A stretch of 49,214 bases of DNA. Origin: Desulfotomaculum copahuensis. Lineage in GTDB: Bacteria > Bacillota > Desulfotomaculia > Desulfotomaculales > Desulfovirgulaceae. A program made the translations under genes and the position numbers. A model generated the notes under the pieces. That model worked only from the letters and a program-made list of their open reading frames with translations, searched no databases and was not told the origin of the DNA. Positions 1-9,357 of this stretch are shown here, in pieces (the first letter of the stretch is position 1; the number at the start of each line of letters is the position of its first letter). Location: positions 1-49,214 of the forward strand of contig NZ_LYVF01000167.1 of the NCBI RefSeq assembly GCF_001655685.1, in the 5' to 3' direction.

Positions 1-18
1 ACCTCGGTGATCGAGTAG
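1..18 (+). CDS. tuf: Elongation factor Tu, last five codons (partial)
   Basis: The first 18 bases read T-S-V-I-E-stop, which matches the usual extreme C-terminus of clostridial EF-Tu. EF-Tu delivers aminoacyl-tRNA to the ribosome, and tuf commonly lies directly upstream of rpsJ in Firmicutes. Only five codons are visible, so the call rests on position and this short match. Confidence 0.6.
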
Positions 19-24
19 CGCTAC

Positions 25-52
25 GGCAGGGGGGCATTCCCGCCCTCCTGCC
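25..52 (+). terminator. GC-rich hairpin between tuf and rpsJ
   Basis: Bases 25-35 pair with 42-52 in an 11-bp stem with one G-T pair and a 6-base loop. No strong T tract follows (only CGTCTTGT), so it is more likely an attenuator, partial terminator or mRNA processing and stability element than a full stop. Confidence 0.4.
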
Positions 53-82
53 CGTCTTGTACCGGCGAAAGGAGGTAGACAG

Positions 83-391
83 GTGAAAAACCAGAAAATC
101 AGAATCAGGCTCAAAGCCTTTGATCACCATATGCTGGATCAGTCGGCGCAAAAGATCGTGGACACGGCCAGGCGGACGGGAGCCAGTGTGGCCGGGCCGA
201 TTCCCCTGCCGACGGAAAAAAACATTTACACCATTTTACGTTCACCGCATGTAAACAAGGATTCCCGGGAGCAGTTTGAAATGCGTACGCACAAGCGGTT
301 GATTGATATTCTGGAACCCACGCCCAAGACGGTGGACGCCTTGATGCGTCTGGACCTGCCCGCGGGTGTGGACATTGAGATCAAGTTATAG
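83..391 (+). CDS. rpsJ: 30S ribosomal protein S10
   Basis: This 102-residue protein is essentially the family length (103 in E. coli). S10 sits in the 30S head, and as NusE it also pairs with NusB in transcription antitermination. The sequence carries the typical core with [20 protein letters not shown] followed by a hydrophobic C-terminal strand. The GTG start at 83 is set by AGGAGGT at 70-76, six bases upstream. It opens the S10 block, 33 bases before the L3 start. Confidence 0.97.
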   Translation: MKNQKIRIRLKAFDHHMLDQSAQKIVDTARRTGASVAGPIPLPTEKNIYTILRSPHVNKDSREQFEMRTHKRLIDILEPTPKTVDALMRLDLPAGVDIEIKL

Positions 392-424
392 GTGCAGTCA
401 GGTGGAGGAGGTGTGATCAGTACG

Positions 425-1054
425 ATGCCAAAGGGCATTATCGGCAAAAAAGTAGGCATGACGCAGATTTTCACCGAGGCCGGAAAAGCGGTGCCGGTGA
501 CTGTGGTCGAGGCGGGTCCCTGTTATGTAGTGCAGAAAAAAACCGCCGCCCAGGACGGGTATGCGGCCATTCAGCTGGGCTTCGGCGAAAAAAGGGAACG
601 CCTGGTCAGCAAACCGGCAAAAGGCCACTTTACCCGGGCCGGTGTCAAGCCGTTGCGCTTTTTAAGGGAATTCCGGGTGGAAGATCCGGAAAGCTATCAG
701 GTGGGCCAGGAAGTAAAGGCCGACATTTTTGCTCTCGGTGAAAAGGTGGATGTGGTCGGAACATCCAAAGGACGCGGATTTGCCGGCGGGATTAAAAGAC
801 ACGGTTTTCACCGCGGACCGATGGCTCACGGTTCCAAATACCACCGCCGGCCAGGTTCCCTGGGGGCAAAAGGCCCGGCCCGGGTGTTCAAGGGCAGGAA
901 ACTGCCCGGACATTACGGAGTGGAAAGGGTAACGGTGCAGAACCTGGAAGTGGTGCGGGTGGATGCCGGACGCAACCTGCTGGCCATCAAGGGAGCCCTC
1001 CCCGGACCGCGGGGCGGCCTGGTGCTGGTGAAAAACACCACCAAGGCGCGTTGA
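425..1054 (+). CDS. rplC: 50S ribosomal protein L3
   Basis: A 210-residue protein of normal L3 length. L3 binds near the 3' end of 23S rRNA and its central loop reaches the peptidyl-transferase centre. The start [16 protein letters not shown] is the family N-terminus, so ATG 425 is preferred over an in-frame upstream extension from 392 that lacks conservation. The Shine-Dalgarno AGGAGGT at 406-412 is rather far (12 bases). The conserved KRHGFHRGP and HRRPGSLGA segments are present in the loop. Confidence 0.97.
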   Translation: MPKGIIGKKVGMTQIFTEAGKAVPVTVVEAGPCYVVQKKTAAQDGYAAIQLGFGEKRERLVSKPAKGHFTRAGVKPLRFLREFRVEDPESYQVGQEVKADIFALGEKVDVVGTSKGRGFAGGIKRHGFHRGPMAHGSKYHRRPGSLGAKGPARVFKGRKLPGHYGVERVTVQNLEVVRVDAGRNLLAIKGALPGPRGGLVLVKNTTKAR

Positions 1055-1078
1055 CAAGCAACGGAAGGAGGAAGCACG

Positions 1079-1702
1079 ATGCCTAAGGTAGCGTTGTATA
1101 ATATCAGCGGCGAGCAAGTTGGTGAGATTGAATTGAGTGACGGTGTTTTTGGTATTCCCGTGCACCGGCAGGCATTGCACGACGCTGTGGTGATGCAGCA
1201 GGCCAGCCGCCGGCAGGGCACCCATGATACCAAAACCCGGGGTGAAATACGGGGCGGCGGCCGCAAGCCATGGCGGCAGAAAGGTACCGGACGCGCCCGG
1301 CACGGCAGCACCCGCTCCCCGATCTGGCGGGGCGGCGGTACGGTTTTCGGCCCGCATCCGCGGGACTACAGCTACAAACTGCCCCGTAAAGTATACCGGT
1401 TGGCTCTGCGGTCGGCACTCTCGTCCAAGGTGGAGGACGGTAAAATCCTGGTCCTGGACGAGCTGAAACTGACCATGCCCCGGACCAGGGAAATGGTGCG
1501 CATCCTGGACAACCTCAGGGTTGACGGACCGGCGCTGGTGGTGATCTCCGGCCGGGACGAAAATGTGATTAAATCGGCGCGCAACATTCCCGGCATCAAG
1601 CCCGTGTCCACCGAGGGCCTGAATGTTTACGACCTGCTGGCACACGGTATGCTGGTCATTACCAGGGATGCGGTGTCCCGGGTGGAGGAGGCGCTGGCAT
1701 GA
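1079..1702 (+). CDS. rplD: 50S ribosomal protein L4
   Basis: A 207-residue protein in the L4/L1e family. The basic, glycine-rich stretch near residues 45-80 ([20 protein letters not shown]) is the extended loop that lines the peptide exit tunnel with L22. L4 also represses its own operon in E. coli; whether it does so here cannot be seen. It starts at ATG 1079 after GGAAGGAGG, and its stop overlaps the L23 start by four bases (ATGA), indicating translational coupling. Confidence 0.97.
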   Translation: MPKVALYNISGEQVGEIELSDGVFGIPVHRQALHDAVVMQQASRRQGTHDTKTRGEIRGGGRKPWRQKGTGRARHGSTRSPIWRGGGTVFGPHPRDYSYKLPRKVYRLALRSALSSKVEDGKILVLDELKLTMPRTREMVRILDNLRVDGPALVVISGRDENVIKSARNIPGIKPVSTEGLNVYDLLAHGMLVITRDAVSRVEEALA

Positions 1703-1989
1703 TGAAAAACCCGCGGGATATATTAAGACGCCCGGTGGTCACCGAAAAGAGCATGGCCCTGCAGGCTGAAAACAAATATACCTTTATCGTGGACCCGGGG
1801 GCGAACAAGGTTGAAATCAAGAAGGCGGTCGAAGACCTGTTCAAGGTCAAGGTGGAAAAGGTGCACACCCTGCGTGTAAAAGGCAAGCTCAAGCGGGTGC
1901 GCAATGTGTGGGGCCGCCGGCCGGACGTGAAAAAAGCCATTGTGACCCTCAAGGAAGGGAATAAGATCGAGCTTTTTGAAGGAGTATAA
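1699..1989 (+). CDS. rplW: 50S ribosomal protein L23
   Basis: A 96-residue L23, which sits at the tunnel exit and is the docking site for trigger factor and SRP. The N-terminus (RPVVTEKSM) and the centre ([22 protein letters not shown]) are typical. The start at 1699 overlaps the rplD stop; an adjacent in-frame ATG at 1702 could serve instead, changing the protein by one residue. About 50 bases separate it from rplB, containing an AAGGAGG ribosome site for that gene. Confidence 0.97.
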   Translation: MMKNPRDILRRPVVTEKSMALQAENKYTFIVDPGANKVEIKKAVEDLFKVKVEKVHTLRVKGKLKRVRNVWGRRPDVKKAIVTLKEGNKIELFEGV

Positions 1990-2042
1990 GGTTCCTTTCC
2001 CGGCGCCGCCGGGCAGGGGACTGCTTTAAGGAGGTAACCCGG

Positions 2043-2867
2043 GTGGCAGTCAAGAAATTCAAGCCGACGTCTCCGGGACGCCGGTTTGTTACCGTATCGA
2101 CCTTTGAAGAAATCACCAGCACCGAGCCGGAAAAATCGTTGCTTCAACCATTGAAGAAAAAGGCCGGCCGTAACGACGGGGGCCGTCTGACCGTGCGTCA
2201 CCGCGGCGGCGGTCATAAGCGCATGTACCGCGTCATTGATTTTAAACGGGAGAAGGATGGCATTCCGGCCAAAGTGGCCACTATTGAATACGACCCCAAC
2301 CGTTCGGCGCGCATCGCGTTATTGCATTATGCGGACGGCGAAAAGCGCTACATCATCGCCCCGTTGGGCCTGGAAACGGGCATGACGGTGGTTTCCGGTC
2401 CGGATGCGGATATCAAGACGGGGAATACGCTGCCCCTGCGCAATATTCCGCTGGGCACCATGGTGCACAACATCGAACTGTATCCGGGCGGCGGCGCGCA
2501 GCTGGTCCGCTCGGCCGGAACGGCGGCGCAGGTGATGGCCAAGGAAGGGAAGTATGCCCACATCCGCATGCCGTCGGGGGAAATGAGGCTGCTGCTGCAG
2601 AATTGCCGGGCCACCATCGGCCAGGTCGGCAATGTGGAACACGAAAATATCACCATCGGTAAAGCGGGACGTTCCCGCTGGCTGGGCATCAGACCGACCG
2701 TACGCGGTGTAGTGATGAACCCGGTGGACCACCCGCACGGCGGTGGTGAGGGGCGTTCCCCGATCGGCCGCAACCCGGTCACTCCCTGGGGCAAACCGGC
2801 CCTGGGCGCCCGTACGCGGAAGAAGAAACCGAGCGATCGCCTGATCGTCAAGAGAAGAAGCAAGTAG
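2043..2867 (+). CDS. rplB: 50S ribosomal protein L2
   Basis: A 274-residue protein, the normal bacterial L2 length. L2 is a primary 23S rRNA binder needed for subunit association and peptidyl-transferase activity. The C-terminal signature [19 protein letters not shown], carrying the functionally important histidines, is intact. The GTG start at 2043 follows AAGGAGGT with normal spacing. The highly basic C-terminus ends in KRRSK. Confidence 0.97.
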   Translation: MAVKKFKPTSPGRRFVTVSTFEEITSTEPEKSLLQPLKKKAGRNDGGRLTVRHRGGGHKRMYRVIDFKREKDGIPAKVATIEYDPNRSARIALLHYADGEKRYIIAPLGLETGMTVVSGPDADIKTGNTLPLRNIPLGTMVHNIELYPGGGAQLVRSAGTAAQVMAKEGKYAHIRMPSGEMRLLLQNCRATIGQVGNVEHENITIGKAGRSRWLGIRPTVRGVVMNPVDHPHGGGEGRSPIGRNPVTPWGKPALGARTRKKKPSDRLIVKRRSK

Positions 2868-2891
2868 CGTTGAGGGAGGTGTGCAAAGATT

Positions 2892-3176
2892 ATGGGTCGT
2901 TCCTTGAAAAAAGGCCCTTACTGTGAAGAAAAACTATTAAAAAAGATTGAGGATATGGAGGCCAGGGGGGACAAGCGGGTGATCAAAACCTGGTCCCGCC
3001 GTTCCACCATCTTTCCTCAAATGATCGGCCACACCATTGCCGTTCATGACGGCCGCAAACATATCCCGGTTTATATTACCGAGGACATGGTCGGGCATAA
3101 GCTGGGTGAATTCGCCCCGACCAGGATGTTTCGCGGTCACGGCGCGCATACCGAACGGTCCACTTCGTTGAAGTAG
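2892..3176 (+). CDS. rpsS: 30S ribosomal protein S19
   Basis: A 94-residue S19 beginning [10 protein letters not shown], the family start. S19 forms a complex with S13 in the 30S head and contacts the A-site tRNA and 50S bridge. The motif [11 protein letters not shown] and the basic C-terminal tail are present. It lies 24 bases after rplB with GGGAGGTG as ribosome site; 53 bases then separate it from rplV. Confidence 0.97.
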   Translation: MGRSLKKGPYCEEKLLKKIEDMEARGDKRVIKTWSRRSTIFPQMIGHTIAVHDGRKHIPVYITEDMVGHKLGEFAPTRMFRGHGAHTERSTSLK

Positions 3177-3229
3177 TGTTTTTACCGGAGACTTGCCGGT
3201 ATATGACGGCGGCAAAGGAGGTCTTGTAA

Positions 3230-3568
3230 ATGGAAGCCAGGGCAATGGCCAAATATATCCGCATCTCGCCCCGTAAAGTGCGCCAGGTGGTCGATCTGAT
3301 CCGGGGCAAGGATGTTTCGCAGGCGCTGGCCATCTTGAAGTTTTCACCCCAGCGTGCTTCGGTGCCGGTGGCCAAGGTGGTCAAATCAGCGGCGGCGAAT
3401 GCCGAGCACAATTTTGAAATGAACCGGGATGATCTTTATGTTGCGGCGGCCTATGTAGATCAGGGGCCGACACTGAAGCGATTTCAGGCCAGAGCAATGG
3501 GGCGGGCGGATGTTTTGCGCAAAAGAACCAGCCACATTACCGTGGTGGTCAAGGAAAAAAACAGCTAA
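3230..3568 (+). CDS. rplV: 50S ribosomal protein L22
   Basis: A 112-residue L22. The N-terminal [15 protein letters not shown] helix region and the C-terminal beta-hairpin (about residues 80-100), which extends into the exit tunnel and is the site of macrolide-resistance mutations in other species, are both visible. ATG 3230 follows AAAGGAGGT. Only 12 bases separate its stop from the S3 start, and the S3 ribosome site overlaps the rplV stop. Confidence 0.97.
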   Translation: MEARAMAKYIRISPRKVRQVVDLIRGKDVSQALAILKFSPQRASVPVAKVVKSAAANAEHNFEMNRDDLYVAAAYVDQGPTLKRFQARAMGRADVLRKRTSHITVVVKEKNS

Positions 3569-3580
3569 AGGAGGGATAAT

Positions 3581-4249
3581 GTGGGCCAGAAAGTACACCC
3601 CAAGGGACTGCGTATCGGCATTATCAGGGACTGGGAAGGCAAGTGGTTTGCCGACAAAAAGAATTTTGCCGGCCTGTTGCATGAAGACGTCAGGATTCGT
3701 AAATATATCAAGCACAAGCTGTTTGCGGCCGGCATTTCCCGCATTCAGATCGAACGGGCGGCCAACCGCATCCGGATTGCCATTCATACCGCCAAGCCGG
3801 GCATTGTGATCGGACGCGGCGGCGCGGAAGTGGAAAACCTGCGCCGTGAGCTGGAAAAAACGACCGGCAAAAGCGTGCATATCAATATCGTGGAAATAAA
3901 GACGCCGGAAATCGACGCCCAACTGGTGGCGGAAAACGCCGCCGCCCAGTTGGAAAAAAGGGTTGCCTTCCGGCGGGCGATGAAGCAGATTATTTCCCGG
4001 GCAATGAAAATGGGCGCCAAGGGTGTGAAAATCTCCTGCAGCGGCCGGCTGGCCGGTGCGGAGATTGCGCGTACAGAATGGTACAGCGAGGGCAAAGTAC
4101 CCCTGCACACCCTGCGGGCGGATATCGACTATGGATTTGCCGAGGCCAAAACCACCTACGGAAAAATCGGGGTTAAAGTTTGGATTTATAAAGGAGAAGT
4201 ACTGCCGGAGGCGAAGCAAAAGGTTGCTGCCGGCCAAGGAGGCGAATAG
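3581..4249 (+). CDS. rpsC: 30S ribosomal protein S3
   Basis: A 222-residue S3 starting at GTG 3581 ([13 protein letters not shown]). It contains a KH RNA-binding domain with the GRGG loop in [16 protein letters not shown], and the C-terminal S3 domain ending [20 protein letters not shown]3 lines the mRNA entry channel and, with S4 and S5, unwinds structured mRNA. AAAGGAGGG overlaps the L22 stop, so the two are translationally linked. Confidence 0.97.
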   Translation: MGQKVHPKGLRIGIIRDWEGKWFADKKNFAGLLHEDVRIRKYIKHKLFAAGISRIQIERAANRIRIAIHTAKPGIVIGRGGAEVENLRRELEKTTGKSVHINIVEIKTPEIDAQLVAENAAAQLEKRVAFRRAMKQIISRAMKMGAKGVKISCSGRLAGAEIARTEWYSEGKVPLHTLRADIDYGFAEAKTTYGKIGVKVWIYKGEVLPEAKQKVAAGQGGE

Positions 4250-4252
4250 GCG

Positions 4253-4687
4253 TTGCTCATTCCCAAGAGGGTAAAATACCGCAAGCAGCACCGGGTCAGA
4301 GATTTGAGCGGCCGGGCCAAGGGCGGCACCGAGGTGCATTTCGGCGAATTCGGACTGCAGGCGCTCGAACCGGCCTGGATTACCAACCGTCAGATTGAGG
4401 CGGCCCGTATTGCCATGACCCGTTACATCAAACGTGGCGGCAAGGTGTGGATCCGCATTTTCCCCGACCGGCCGGTGACGGCGAAACCAGCCGAGACACG
4501 TATGGGCAGCGGCAAGGGCGCACCGGAATACTGGGTGGCGGTGGTCAAACCGGGCCGGGTTATGTTTGAACTGGCCGGCATCAGCGAGGATATCGCCAGG
4601 GAGGCCATGCGCCTGGCGGCCCACAAGCTGCCCATCAAGACCAGATTTGTGAAACGCGGGGAAGTGGGTGAGGTTAATGAAGAGTAA
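4253..4687 (+). CDS. rplP: 50S ribosomal protein L16
   Basis: A 144-residue L16 with the family N-terminus [16 protein letters not shown]-like and the RIFPDRPVT and [15 protein letters not shown] motifs. L16 organizes the A-tRNA binding region of 23S rRNA. The start must be TTG at 4253, because this is where homology begins; AAGGAGG lies inside the end of rpsC, whose stop is three bases upstream. The 3' end overlaps rpmC by 11 bases. Confidence 0.96.
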   Translation: MLIPKRVKYRKQHRVRDLSGRAKGGTEVHFGEFGLQALEPAWITNRQIEAARIAMTRYIKRGGKVWIRIFPDRPVTAKPAETRMGSGKGAPEYWVAVVKPGRVMFELAGISEDIAREAMRLAAHKLPIKTRFVKRGEVGEVNEE

Positions 4688-4880
4688 GGAACTGTGGGAA
4701 ATGACAAATGAGGAATTGCTCAAAAAACTGGACGATTCCAAGGATGAACTCTTCAAACTGAGATTCCGGCTGGCCACCAACCAGCTTGACAACCCCATGA
4801 AAATAAAGGAAACGCGCCGTGACATCGCCCGCGTGAAAACCATCATCCGGGAACGGGAACTGGGCATTAAACGGGCTTAG
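4677..4880 (+). CDS. rpmC: 50S ribosomal protein L29
   Basis: A 67-residue helical L29, next to L23 at the tunnel exit. ATG 4677 gives the family start [14 protein letters not shown]. An in-frame GTG at 4668 would add three residues but is less likely. The gene overlaps the end of rplP in another frame, so its ribosome site (GGTGAGG) lies inside rplP. Confidence 0.95.
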   Translation: MKSKELWEMTNEELLKKLDDSKDELFKLRFRLATNQLDNPMKIKETRRDIARVKTIIRERELGIKRA

Positions 4881-4899
4881 AGGAAGGGGGTAAAAAGGA

Positions 4900-5163
4900 A
4901 TGGAGGAACGCAATCAACGCAAGGTACGCACGGGCCGGGTGGTAAGCGATAAAATGGATAAAACCGTGGTGGTGGCGGTCGAAACATTGGTCAGGCACCC
5001 CCTGTATCAGCGTACCATCCGCCAGACTAAAAAATTCAAAGCACATGACGAGGAAAATGCTTGCCGGACCGGCGATAAAGTGCGCATCATGGAGACCAGG
5101 CCCCTGTCCAAGGATAAACGCTGGCGGGTGCTGGAAATTCTGGAGCGGGCCGAGGAACTGTAA
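4900..5163 (+). CDS. rpsQ: 30S ribosomal protein S17
   Basis: An 87-residue S17 with the OB-fold signature [17 protein letters not shown] and the conserved HDEEN and G-D-x-V-x-I-x-E-x-R-P-L-S segments. S17 is a primary binder in the 30S body. ATG 4900 follows GAGGAAGGGGG, slightly distant but the only reasonable start. It follows rpmC by 19 bases. Confidence 0.97.
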   Translation: MEERNQRKVRTGRVVSDKMDKTVVVAVETLVRHPLYQRTIRQTKKFKAHDEENACRTGDKVRIMETRPLSKDKRWRVLEILERAEEL

Positions 5164-5205
5164 GCCGGCCCCCTTAAACGGATTGCCGTATTGGAGGTGT
5201 AGGGA

Positions 5206-5574
5206 TTGATTCAGGAACAGACCATGCTCCGGGTGGCGGATAACACCGGTGCGCGCCGTCTGATGTGCATCCGGGTGCTGGGCGGCAGTCTGCGCCGTTA
5301 TGCCAGTCTGGGCGATGAAATAGTTTGTTCGGTAAAAGAGGCCACGCCCGGCGGCGTTGTTAAGAAAGGCGATGTGGTCAAGGCGGTGGTGGTGCGCACA
5401 AACAAGGAGGTGCGCCGTCCCGACGGGTCGTATATCAAATTTGACGAAAATGCCGCAGTAATCATCAAGGATGACAAAAGCCCCCGGGGAACCCGTATTT
5501 TCGGACCGGTGGCCCGGGAACTGCGTGATCGGGACTACATGAAGATTGTTTCACTGGCTCCCGAGGTCATCTAG
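5206..5574 (+). CDS. rplN: 50S ribosomal protein L14
   Basis: A 122-residue L14, the invariant family length. L14 forms intersubunit bridges and is the binding site of RsfS-type silencing factors. The start is TTG 5206, because [17 protein letters not shown] is the conserved N-terminus; GGAGGTG lies nine bases upstream. The loop [15 protein letters not shown] is also conserved. Confidence 0.97.
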   Translation: MIQEQTMLRVADNTGARRLMCIRVLGGSLRRYASLGDEIVCSVKEATPGGVVKKGDVVKAVVVRTNKEVRRPDGSYIKFDENAAVIIKDDKSPRGTRIFGPVARELRDRDYMKIVSLAPEVI

Positions 5575-5594
5575 TCATTCGGAGGTGTTTTAGG

Positions 5595-5915
5595 ATGCCC
5601 AAAGTACACGTGCGCAAAGGCGACACGGTGCTGGTACTGACCGGTAAAAACGCCGGCAAGCGGGGCAAGGTGCTGTCAGTGGAACCCGCCAAAAGCCGGC
5701 TGATCGTGGAAGGCGTCAATGTGGTCAAGCGGCACACAAAACCGACGCAGCGCATGCCCCAGGGGGGCATTGTGGAAAAGGAAGCGCCGGTGCACAGCTC
5801 AAATGTGATGCTGGTCTGCAACAAGTGCAGCAGCCCCACCCGGATCGCCAAAAAGGTCTTGGACGATGGCAAGAAGGTGCGGATTTGTAAAAAATGCGGG
5901 GAAACGCTTGGATAA
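5595..5915 (+). CDS. rplX: 50S ribosomal protein L24
   Basis: A 106-residue L24 with an N-terminal KOW motif ([19 protein letters not shown]). L24 initiates 50S assembly. The C-terminal half carries two CxxC pairs (CNKC and CKKC) that form a four-cysteine zinc-ribbon-like knuckle. This is common in Firmicute L24 but absent from E. coli L24. ATG 5595 follows GGAGGTG. Confidence 0.97.
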   Translation: MPKVHVRKGDTVLVLTGKNAGKRGKVLSVEPAKSRLIVEGVNVVKRHTKPTQRMPQGGIVEKEAPVHSSNVMLVCNKCSSPTRIAKKVLDDGKKVRICKKCGETLG

Positions 5916-5939
5916 CCCGCCGGAAGGGAGGGAGCGGCA

Positions 5940-6482
5940 ATGCCGAGGTTGAAAGACAGGTACAGGGATGAAATTATTTCTGCCATGATGCAGAAATTCG
6001 GCTATAAAAATGTGATGCAGGTGCCCCGCCTGGAAAAAGTAGTGCTCAGCATGGGTGTGGGCGAAGCCATTCAAAATAGTAAGGTCATGGATGCGGCGGT
6101 AAATGACATGATGTATATTTCCGGTCAGCGTCCGGTGGTTACCAAGGCTAAAAAATCCATCGCCGCCTTCAAGCTGCGTCAGGGGATGAGTATTGGATGC
6201 AAGGTGACCCTGCGCGGCGACCGGATGTATGAGTTCGTGGATAAGCTGTTCAATGTGGCCCTGCCACGGGTGCGCGATTTCCGCGGAGTCTCGCCCAGGT
6301 CTTTTGACGGCCGGGGCAATTATACGATGGGGATAAAAGAACAGCTCATCTTTCCCGAGATTGAATATGACAAGATCGACAAAGTGCGTGGCATGGACAT
6401 TATTTTTGTCACCACCGCCCGTACGGATGAAGAAGCGCGGGAATTGTTGAGGCTGTTGGGCATGCCTTTCAAGGCGGCGTAA
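5940..6482 (+). CDS. rplE: 50S ribosomal protein L5
   Basis: A 180-residue L5, which binds 5S rRNA and contacts the P-site tRNA and S13. Recognizable segments are [21 protein letters not shown], the [13 protein letters not shown] loop and [19 protein letters not shown] 5940 follows GGGAGGGAG. A 77-base spacer to rpsN is one of the longer gaps in the operon. Confidence 0.97.
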   Translation: MPRLKDRYRDEIISAMMQKFGYKNVMQVPRLEKVVLSMGVGEAIQNSKVMDAAVNDMMYISGQRPVVTKAKKSIAAFKLRQGMSIGCKVTLRGDRMYEFVDKLFNVALPRVRDFRGVSPRSFDGRGNYTMGIKEQLIFPEIEYDKIDKVRGMDIIFVTTARTDEEARELLRLLGMPFKAA

Positions 6483-6559
6483 ATGGCCTGCAGCGCAAAG
6501 GGCGCAGTTTTACCGGCCCGCTTTTCCGCGACGGGTTTCATGGCAAAGGGGGGAAAACA

Positions 6560-6745
6560 GTGGCCAAGAAATCGATGATTTATAAAGCCATGAGTGAGCC
6601 GAAGTTTAAAGTGCGCAAATACAACCGGTGTAAATTATGCGGGCGGCCGCATGCGTATATGCGCAAGTTTGGCATTTGCCGCATCTGCTTCCGGGAACTG
6701 TCCTACCGCGGTGAGATTCCCGGTGTACGCAAGGCCAGCTGGTAA
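6560..6745 (+). CDS. rpsN: 30S ribosomal protein S14, zinc type (S14Z)
   Basis: A 61-residue S14 of the short, zinc-binding (C+) type: CKLC and CRIC give the four metal ligands. The longer zinc-free form (about 89-100 residues), made by some bacteria under zinc limitation, is not in this window. S14 completes the 30S head. GTG 6560 follows a run of G residues (AAGGGGGG) six bases upstream. Confidence 0.97.
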   Translation: MAKKSMIYKAMSEPKFKVRKYNRCKLCGRPHAYMRKFGICRICFRELSYRGEIPGVRKASW

Positions 6746-6760
6746 AAGGGGGTAGTTTAC

Positions 6761-7159
6761 ATGGTCATGACGGATCCTGTGGCCGATTTCCTGACCCGTA
6801 TTCGCAATGCCAATACGGTTTATCATGATACAGTGGAAGTTCCGGCGTCCAGGGTGAAAAAAGCCATTGCCGGCATTCTGAAAGAAGAAGGATTGATCCG
6901 GGATTACGAATTTGTGGAAGATGGTAAACAGGGTGTGGTACGCGTTTATCTTAAATACGGGTCGAACAAGGAACGGGTAATTACCGGACTGAAACGGATC
7001 AGCCGCCCGGGATTGCGTGTTTACGCCCGGAAGGATGCCATTCCGAAAGTGCTGGGCGGTTTGGGAATTGCCATCTTGTCCACCTCCCGGGGGATTGTAT
7101 CGGATAAAAAGGCCAGAAAATTGGGTGTGGGCGGCGAGGTTATCTGTTACGTATGGTAG
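6761..7159 (+). CDS. rpsH: 30S ribosomal protein S8
   Basis: A 132-residue S8 with [13 protein letters not shown] at the N-terminus and the C-terminal signature [27 protein letters not shown]8 binds 16S helix 21 and, in E. coli, represses the spc operon. ATG 6761 follows AAGGGGGT; a second in-frame ATG two codons later is possible. It follows rpsN by 15 bases. Confidence 0.97.
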   Translation: MVMTDPVADFLTRIRNANTVYHDTVEVPASRVKKAIAGILKEEGLIRDYEFVEDGKQGVVRVYLKYGSNKERVITGLKRISRPGLRVYARKDAIPKVLGGLGIAILSTSRGIVSDKKARKLGVGGEVICYVW

Positions 7160-7207
7160 CGGCCCGCAAAAAACAACCGAACAGGACGTAAACAGGAGGT
7201 GTGAGGC

Positions 7208-7756
7208 ATGTCCAGAATCGGCAGACAGCCAATTCCCCTGCCCCAGGGTGTTGAAGTGGAGGTTGACGGCGCGGCGGTAAGGGTTAAAGGTCCGAAAGGC
7301 CTGCTGGAGAGAGAACTGCACCGGGATATGAGCATCCGGGTGGAGGACGGCCGGATCGTGGTGGAACGCCCGTCGGATGACAAATTGCATCGTTCCCTGC
7401 ACGGCCTCACCCGGACACTGATCAACAATATGGTGCTGGGTGTGACCCGGGGCTTTGAAAAATCACTGGAACTGACCGGAGTGGGTTACCGGGCCAGCAA
7501 ACAGGGCAACAAACTGGTGTTGGCGGTCGGGTATTCGCATCCGGTGGAGATTGTTCCCCCGTCAGGGCTGGAAATTGACGTTCCCGCTCCGACCAAAGTG
7601 GTTGTCAAGGGTATGGACAAGGAAAAAGTGGGCGCGCTGGCGGCAAATATCCGGGCGGTTCGGGAACCGGAACCATACAAGGGCAAGGGAATAAAGTATG
7701 AAGGGGAACGGATCCGCCGCAAGGCCGGCAAAGCCGGCGGTAAGGGCAAGAAGTAG
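7208..7756 (+). CDS. rplF: 50S ribosomal protein L6
   Basis: A 182-residue L6 made of two tandem related domains. It starts [17 protein letters not shown] and ends with the family motif [26 protein letters not shown] here split as expected. L6 sits near the L7/L12 stalk base and the sarcin-ricin loop. ATG 7208 follows AGGAGGTG. The C-terminus is strongly basic. Confidence 0.97.
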   Translation: MSRIGRQPIPLPQGVEVEVDGAAVRVKGPKGLLERELHRDMSIRVEDGRIVVERPSDDKLHRSLHGLTRTLINNMVLGVTRGFEKSLELTGVGYRASKQGNKLVLAVGYSHPVEIVPPSGLEIDVPAPTKVVVKGMDKEKVGALAANIRAVREPEPYKGKGIKYEGERIRRKAGKAGGKGKK

Positions 7757-7779
7757 GGGAAAGGAGTTGAACGGCAAAG

Positions 7780-8148
7780 ATGATCACCAAACCAGACCGG
7801 AAAAAAATACGGGCTAAGCGTCAGCTGCGCATACGCAACAAGATTGCCGGCTCGGCCGGCCGGCCGCGTCTCAACGTATTCCGCAGCCTGCAGCATATCT
7901 ATGCCCAGCTTATTGACGATCAGCACGGCACTACGCTGGCCAGCGCTTCAACCCTTTCGCCCGAGTTGAAAGGACAGTTCAACGGCAACAGCAACCGGGC
8001 GGCGGCTGCGGCGGTAGGCAAACTGCTGGCCCAAAAGGCGCAGGAAAAAGGAATCAAAGCAGTTGTTTTCGACCGTGCCGGTTATGTCTATCACGGCCGG
8101 GTCAAAGCCCTGGCCGAAGCGGCCCGGGAAGGCGGGCTGGAATTTTAA
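7780..8148 (+). CDS. rplR: 50S ribosomal protein L18
   Basis: A 122-residue L18, a 5S rRNA-binding protein that works with L5. The basic N-terminal tail (about residues 1-28), the [20 protein letters not shown] strand and the C-terminal [24 protein letters not shown] signature are present. ATG 7780 follows AAAGGAG with a nine-base spacer. Confidence 0.97.
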   Translation: MITKPDRKKIRAKRQLRIRNKIAGSAGRPRLNVFRSLQHIYAQLIDDQHGTTLASASTLSPELKGQFNGNSNRAAAAAVGKLLAQKAQEKGIKAVVFDRAGYVYHGRVKALAEAAREGGLEF

Positions 8149-8174
8149 TTTGTGTCGAAAAAGGAGGGAAACAT

Positions 8175-8675
8175 TTGTCCAGGATTGATGCCAACAAACT
8201 GGAATTATCCGAGAAAGTAGTATATATTAATCGTGTGGCCAAAGTGGTCAAAGGCGGCCGCCGGTTCAGCTTTTCAGCGCTGGTGGTGGTCGGCGACGGC
8301 AGCGGCCGGGTGGGGAGCGGCCTGGGCAAGGCGGGCGAGGTGCCCGAGGCCATTCGCAAAGGAGTTGAAGATGCCAAGAAAAACATGGTTCCGGTTCCTC
8401 TGGCGGGAACAACCATTCCGCATGAGGTGATTGGTGTGTTCGGCGCCGGCAAGGTGTTGCTGCGTCCAGCCGCCCCCGGTACCGGCGTGATTGCCGGCGG
8501 ACCGGTACGTGCCATTCTGGAACTGGCCGGCATCCGGGATATCCTGACCAAATCGCTGGGTTCCAATAATGCCAACAATATGGTGCACGCCACCATGGTG
8601 GCCCTGAAGAGCCTGAAAACACCGCAGGAAGTGGCCCGCTTGCGGGGCAAGACGGTGGAAGAATTGCTGGGATAG
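8175..8675 (+). CDS. rpsE: 30S ribosomal protein S5
   Basis: A 166-residue S5 with the double-stranded RNA-binding-like N-terminal domain ([20 protein letters not shown] then [17 protein letters not shown]) and the [20 protein letters not shown]-terminal signature. S5 contributes to decoding fidelity and mRNA unwinding. The start is TTG 8175, placed by AAGGAGGG ten bases upstream and by the absence of another start before the conserved region. Confidence 0.97.
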   Translation: MSRIDANKLELSEKVVYINRVAKVVKGGRRFSFSALVVVGDGSGRVGSGLGKAGEVPEAIRKGVEDAKKNMVPVPLAGTTIPHEVIGVFGAGKVLLRPAAPGTGVIAGGPVRAILELAGIRDILTKSLGSNNANNMVHATMVALKSLKTPQEVARLRGKTVEELLG

Positions 8676-8686
8676 GGGGAATGGTT

Positions 8687-8866
8687 ATGGCCAAGTTGAA
8701 AATTACTCTGGTGAAAAGCCTGATCGGCCGTCCCGCGAACCAGCGGATTACCGTGCGCACGCTCGGCCTGGGTAAACTGAACAGTTCGGTGATTCAGGCC
8801 GATACACCGCAGATCAGGGGTATGATCAACAAGGTTTCTCACCTGCTTAAAGTTGAAGAGGCATAA
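8687..8866 (+). CDS. rpmD: 50S ribosomal protein L30
   Basis: A 59-residue L30 ([20 protein letters not shown]). It is a small peripheral 50S protein missing from some bacterial groups. ATG 8687 is preferred because AGGGGGA lies six bases upstream and it matches the usual N-terminus. ATG 8681 would add two residues. It starts 11 bases after rpsE. Confidence 0.94.
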   Translation: MAKLKITLVKSLIGRPANQRITVRTLGLGKLNSSVIQADTPQIRGMINKVSHLLKVEEA

Positions 8867-8910
8867 CGGTTCGGGGGAAAATGCAAAAGAACATAGCAGG
8901 AGGTGTTAAT

Positions 8911-9357
8911 GTGGTCCAACTTCATGAACTGAAACCAAACAAAGGGGCGCGTAAGAAGCCCACCCGCAAGGGGCAGGGGGTCGGTTCCGGCCTTGGAAAA
9001 ACCGCCGGGCGGGGGCAAAAGGGACAGAAGGCGCGATCCGGCGGCGGAGTGCGGCCGGGCTTTGAAGGCGGCCAGATGCCGTTGCAGCGCCGTTTGCCCA
9101 AACGCGGTTTCTCCAATGCCCCGTTCAAAAAAGAGATCATTGCCATCAACCTGGATATGCTGAACCGTTTTGATAACGGCGCGGTTATTACACCTGAAAC
9201 GTTGCTGGAAGCCCGGGTAATCAAGAAAACCGGTGACGGGGTGAAGATCCTCGGCCAGGGGGAACTGGAAAAATCGCTTACCGTTCAGGCGCATGCTTTC
9301 AGTAAAGCGGCGGCGGAGAAGATCGTGGCCGCCGGCGGCAAAGCCGAGGTGATCTAG
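8911..9357 (+). CDS. rplO: 50S ribosomal protein L15
   Basis: A 148-residue L15, close to the usual 144-150. The glycine- and lysine-rich N-terminal extension ([22 protein letters not shown]) threads through 23S rRNA. GTG 8911 gives [13 protein letters not shown], the family start, with AGGAGGT six bases upstream. An in-frame ATG at 8881 would add ten unconserved residues before that ribosome site. Its stop directly abuts the secY start. Confidence 0.96.
   Translation: MVQLHELKPNKGARKKPTRKGQGVGSGLGKTAGRGQKGQKARSGGGVRPGFEGGQMPLQRRLPKRGFSNAPFKKEIIAINLDMLNRFDNGAVITPETLLEARVIKKTGDGVKILGQGELEKSLTVQAHAFSKAAAEKIVAAGGKAEVI

Noticed and set aside
3386-4867. Open frame of 493 codons on the minus strand opposite rplV, rpsC, rplP and rpmC
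   Set aside because: It lies entirely opposite four certain ribosomal genes.
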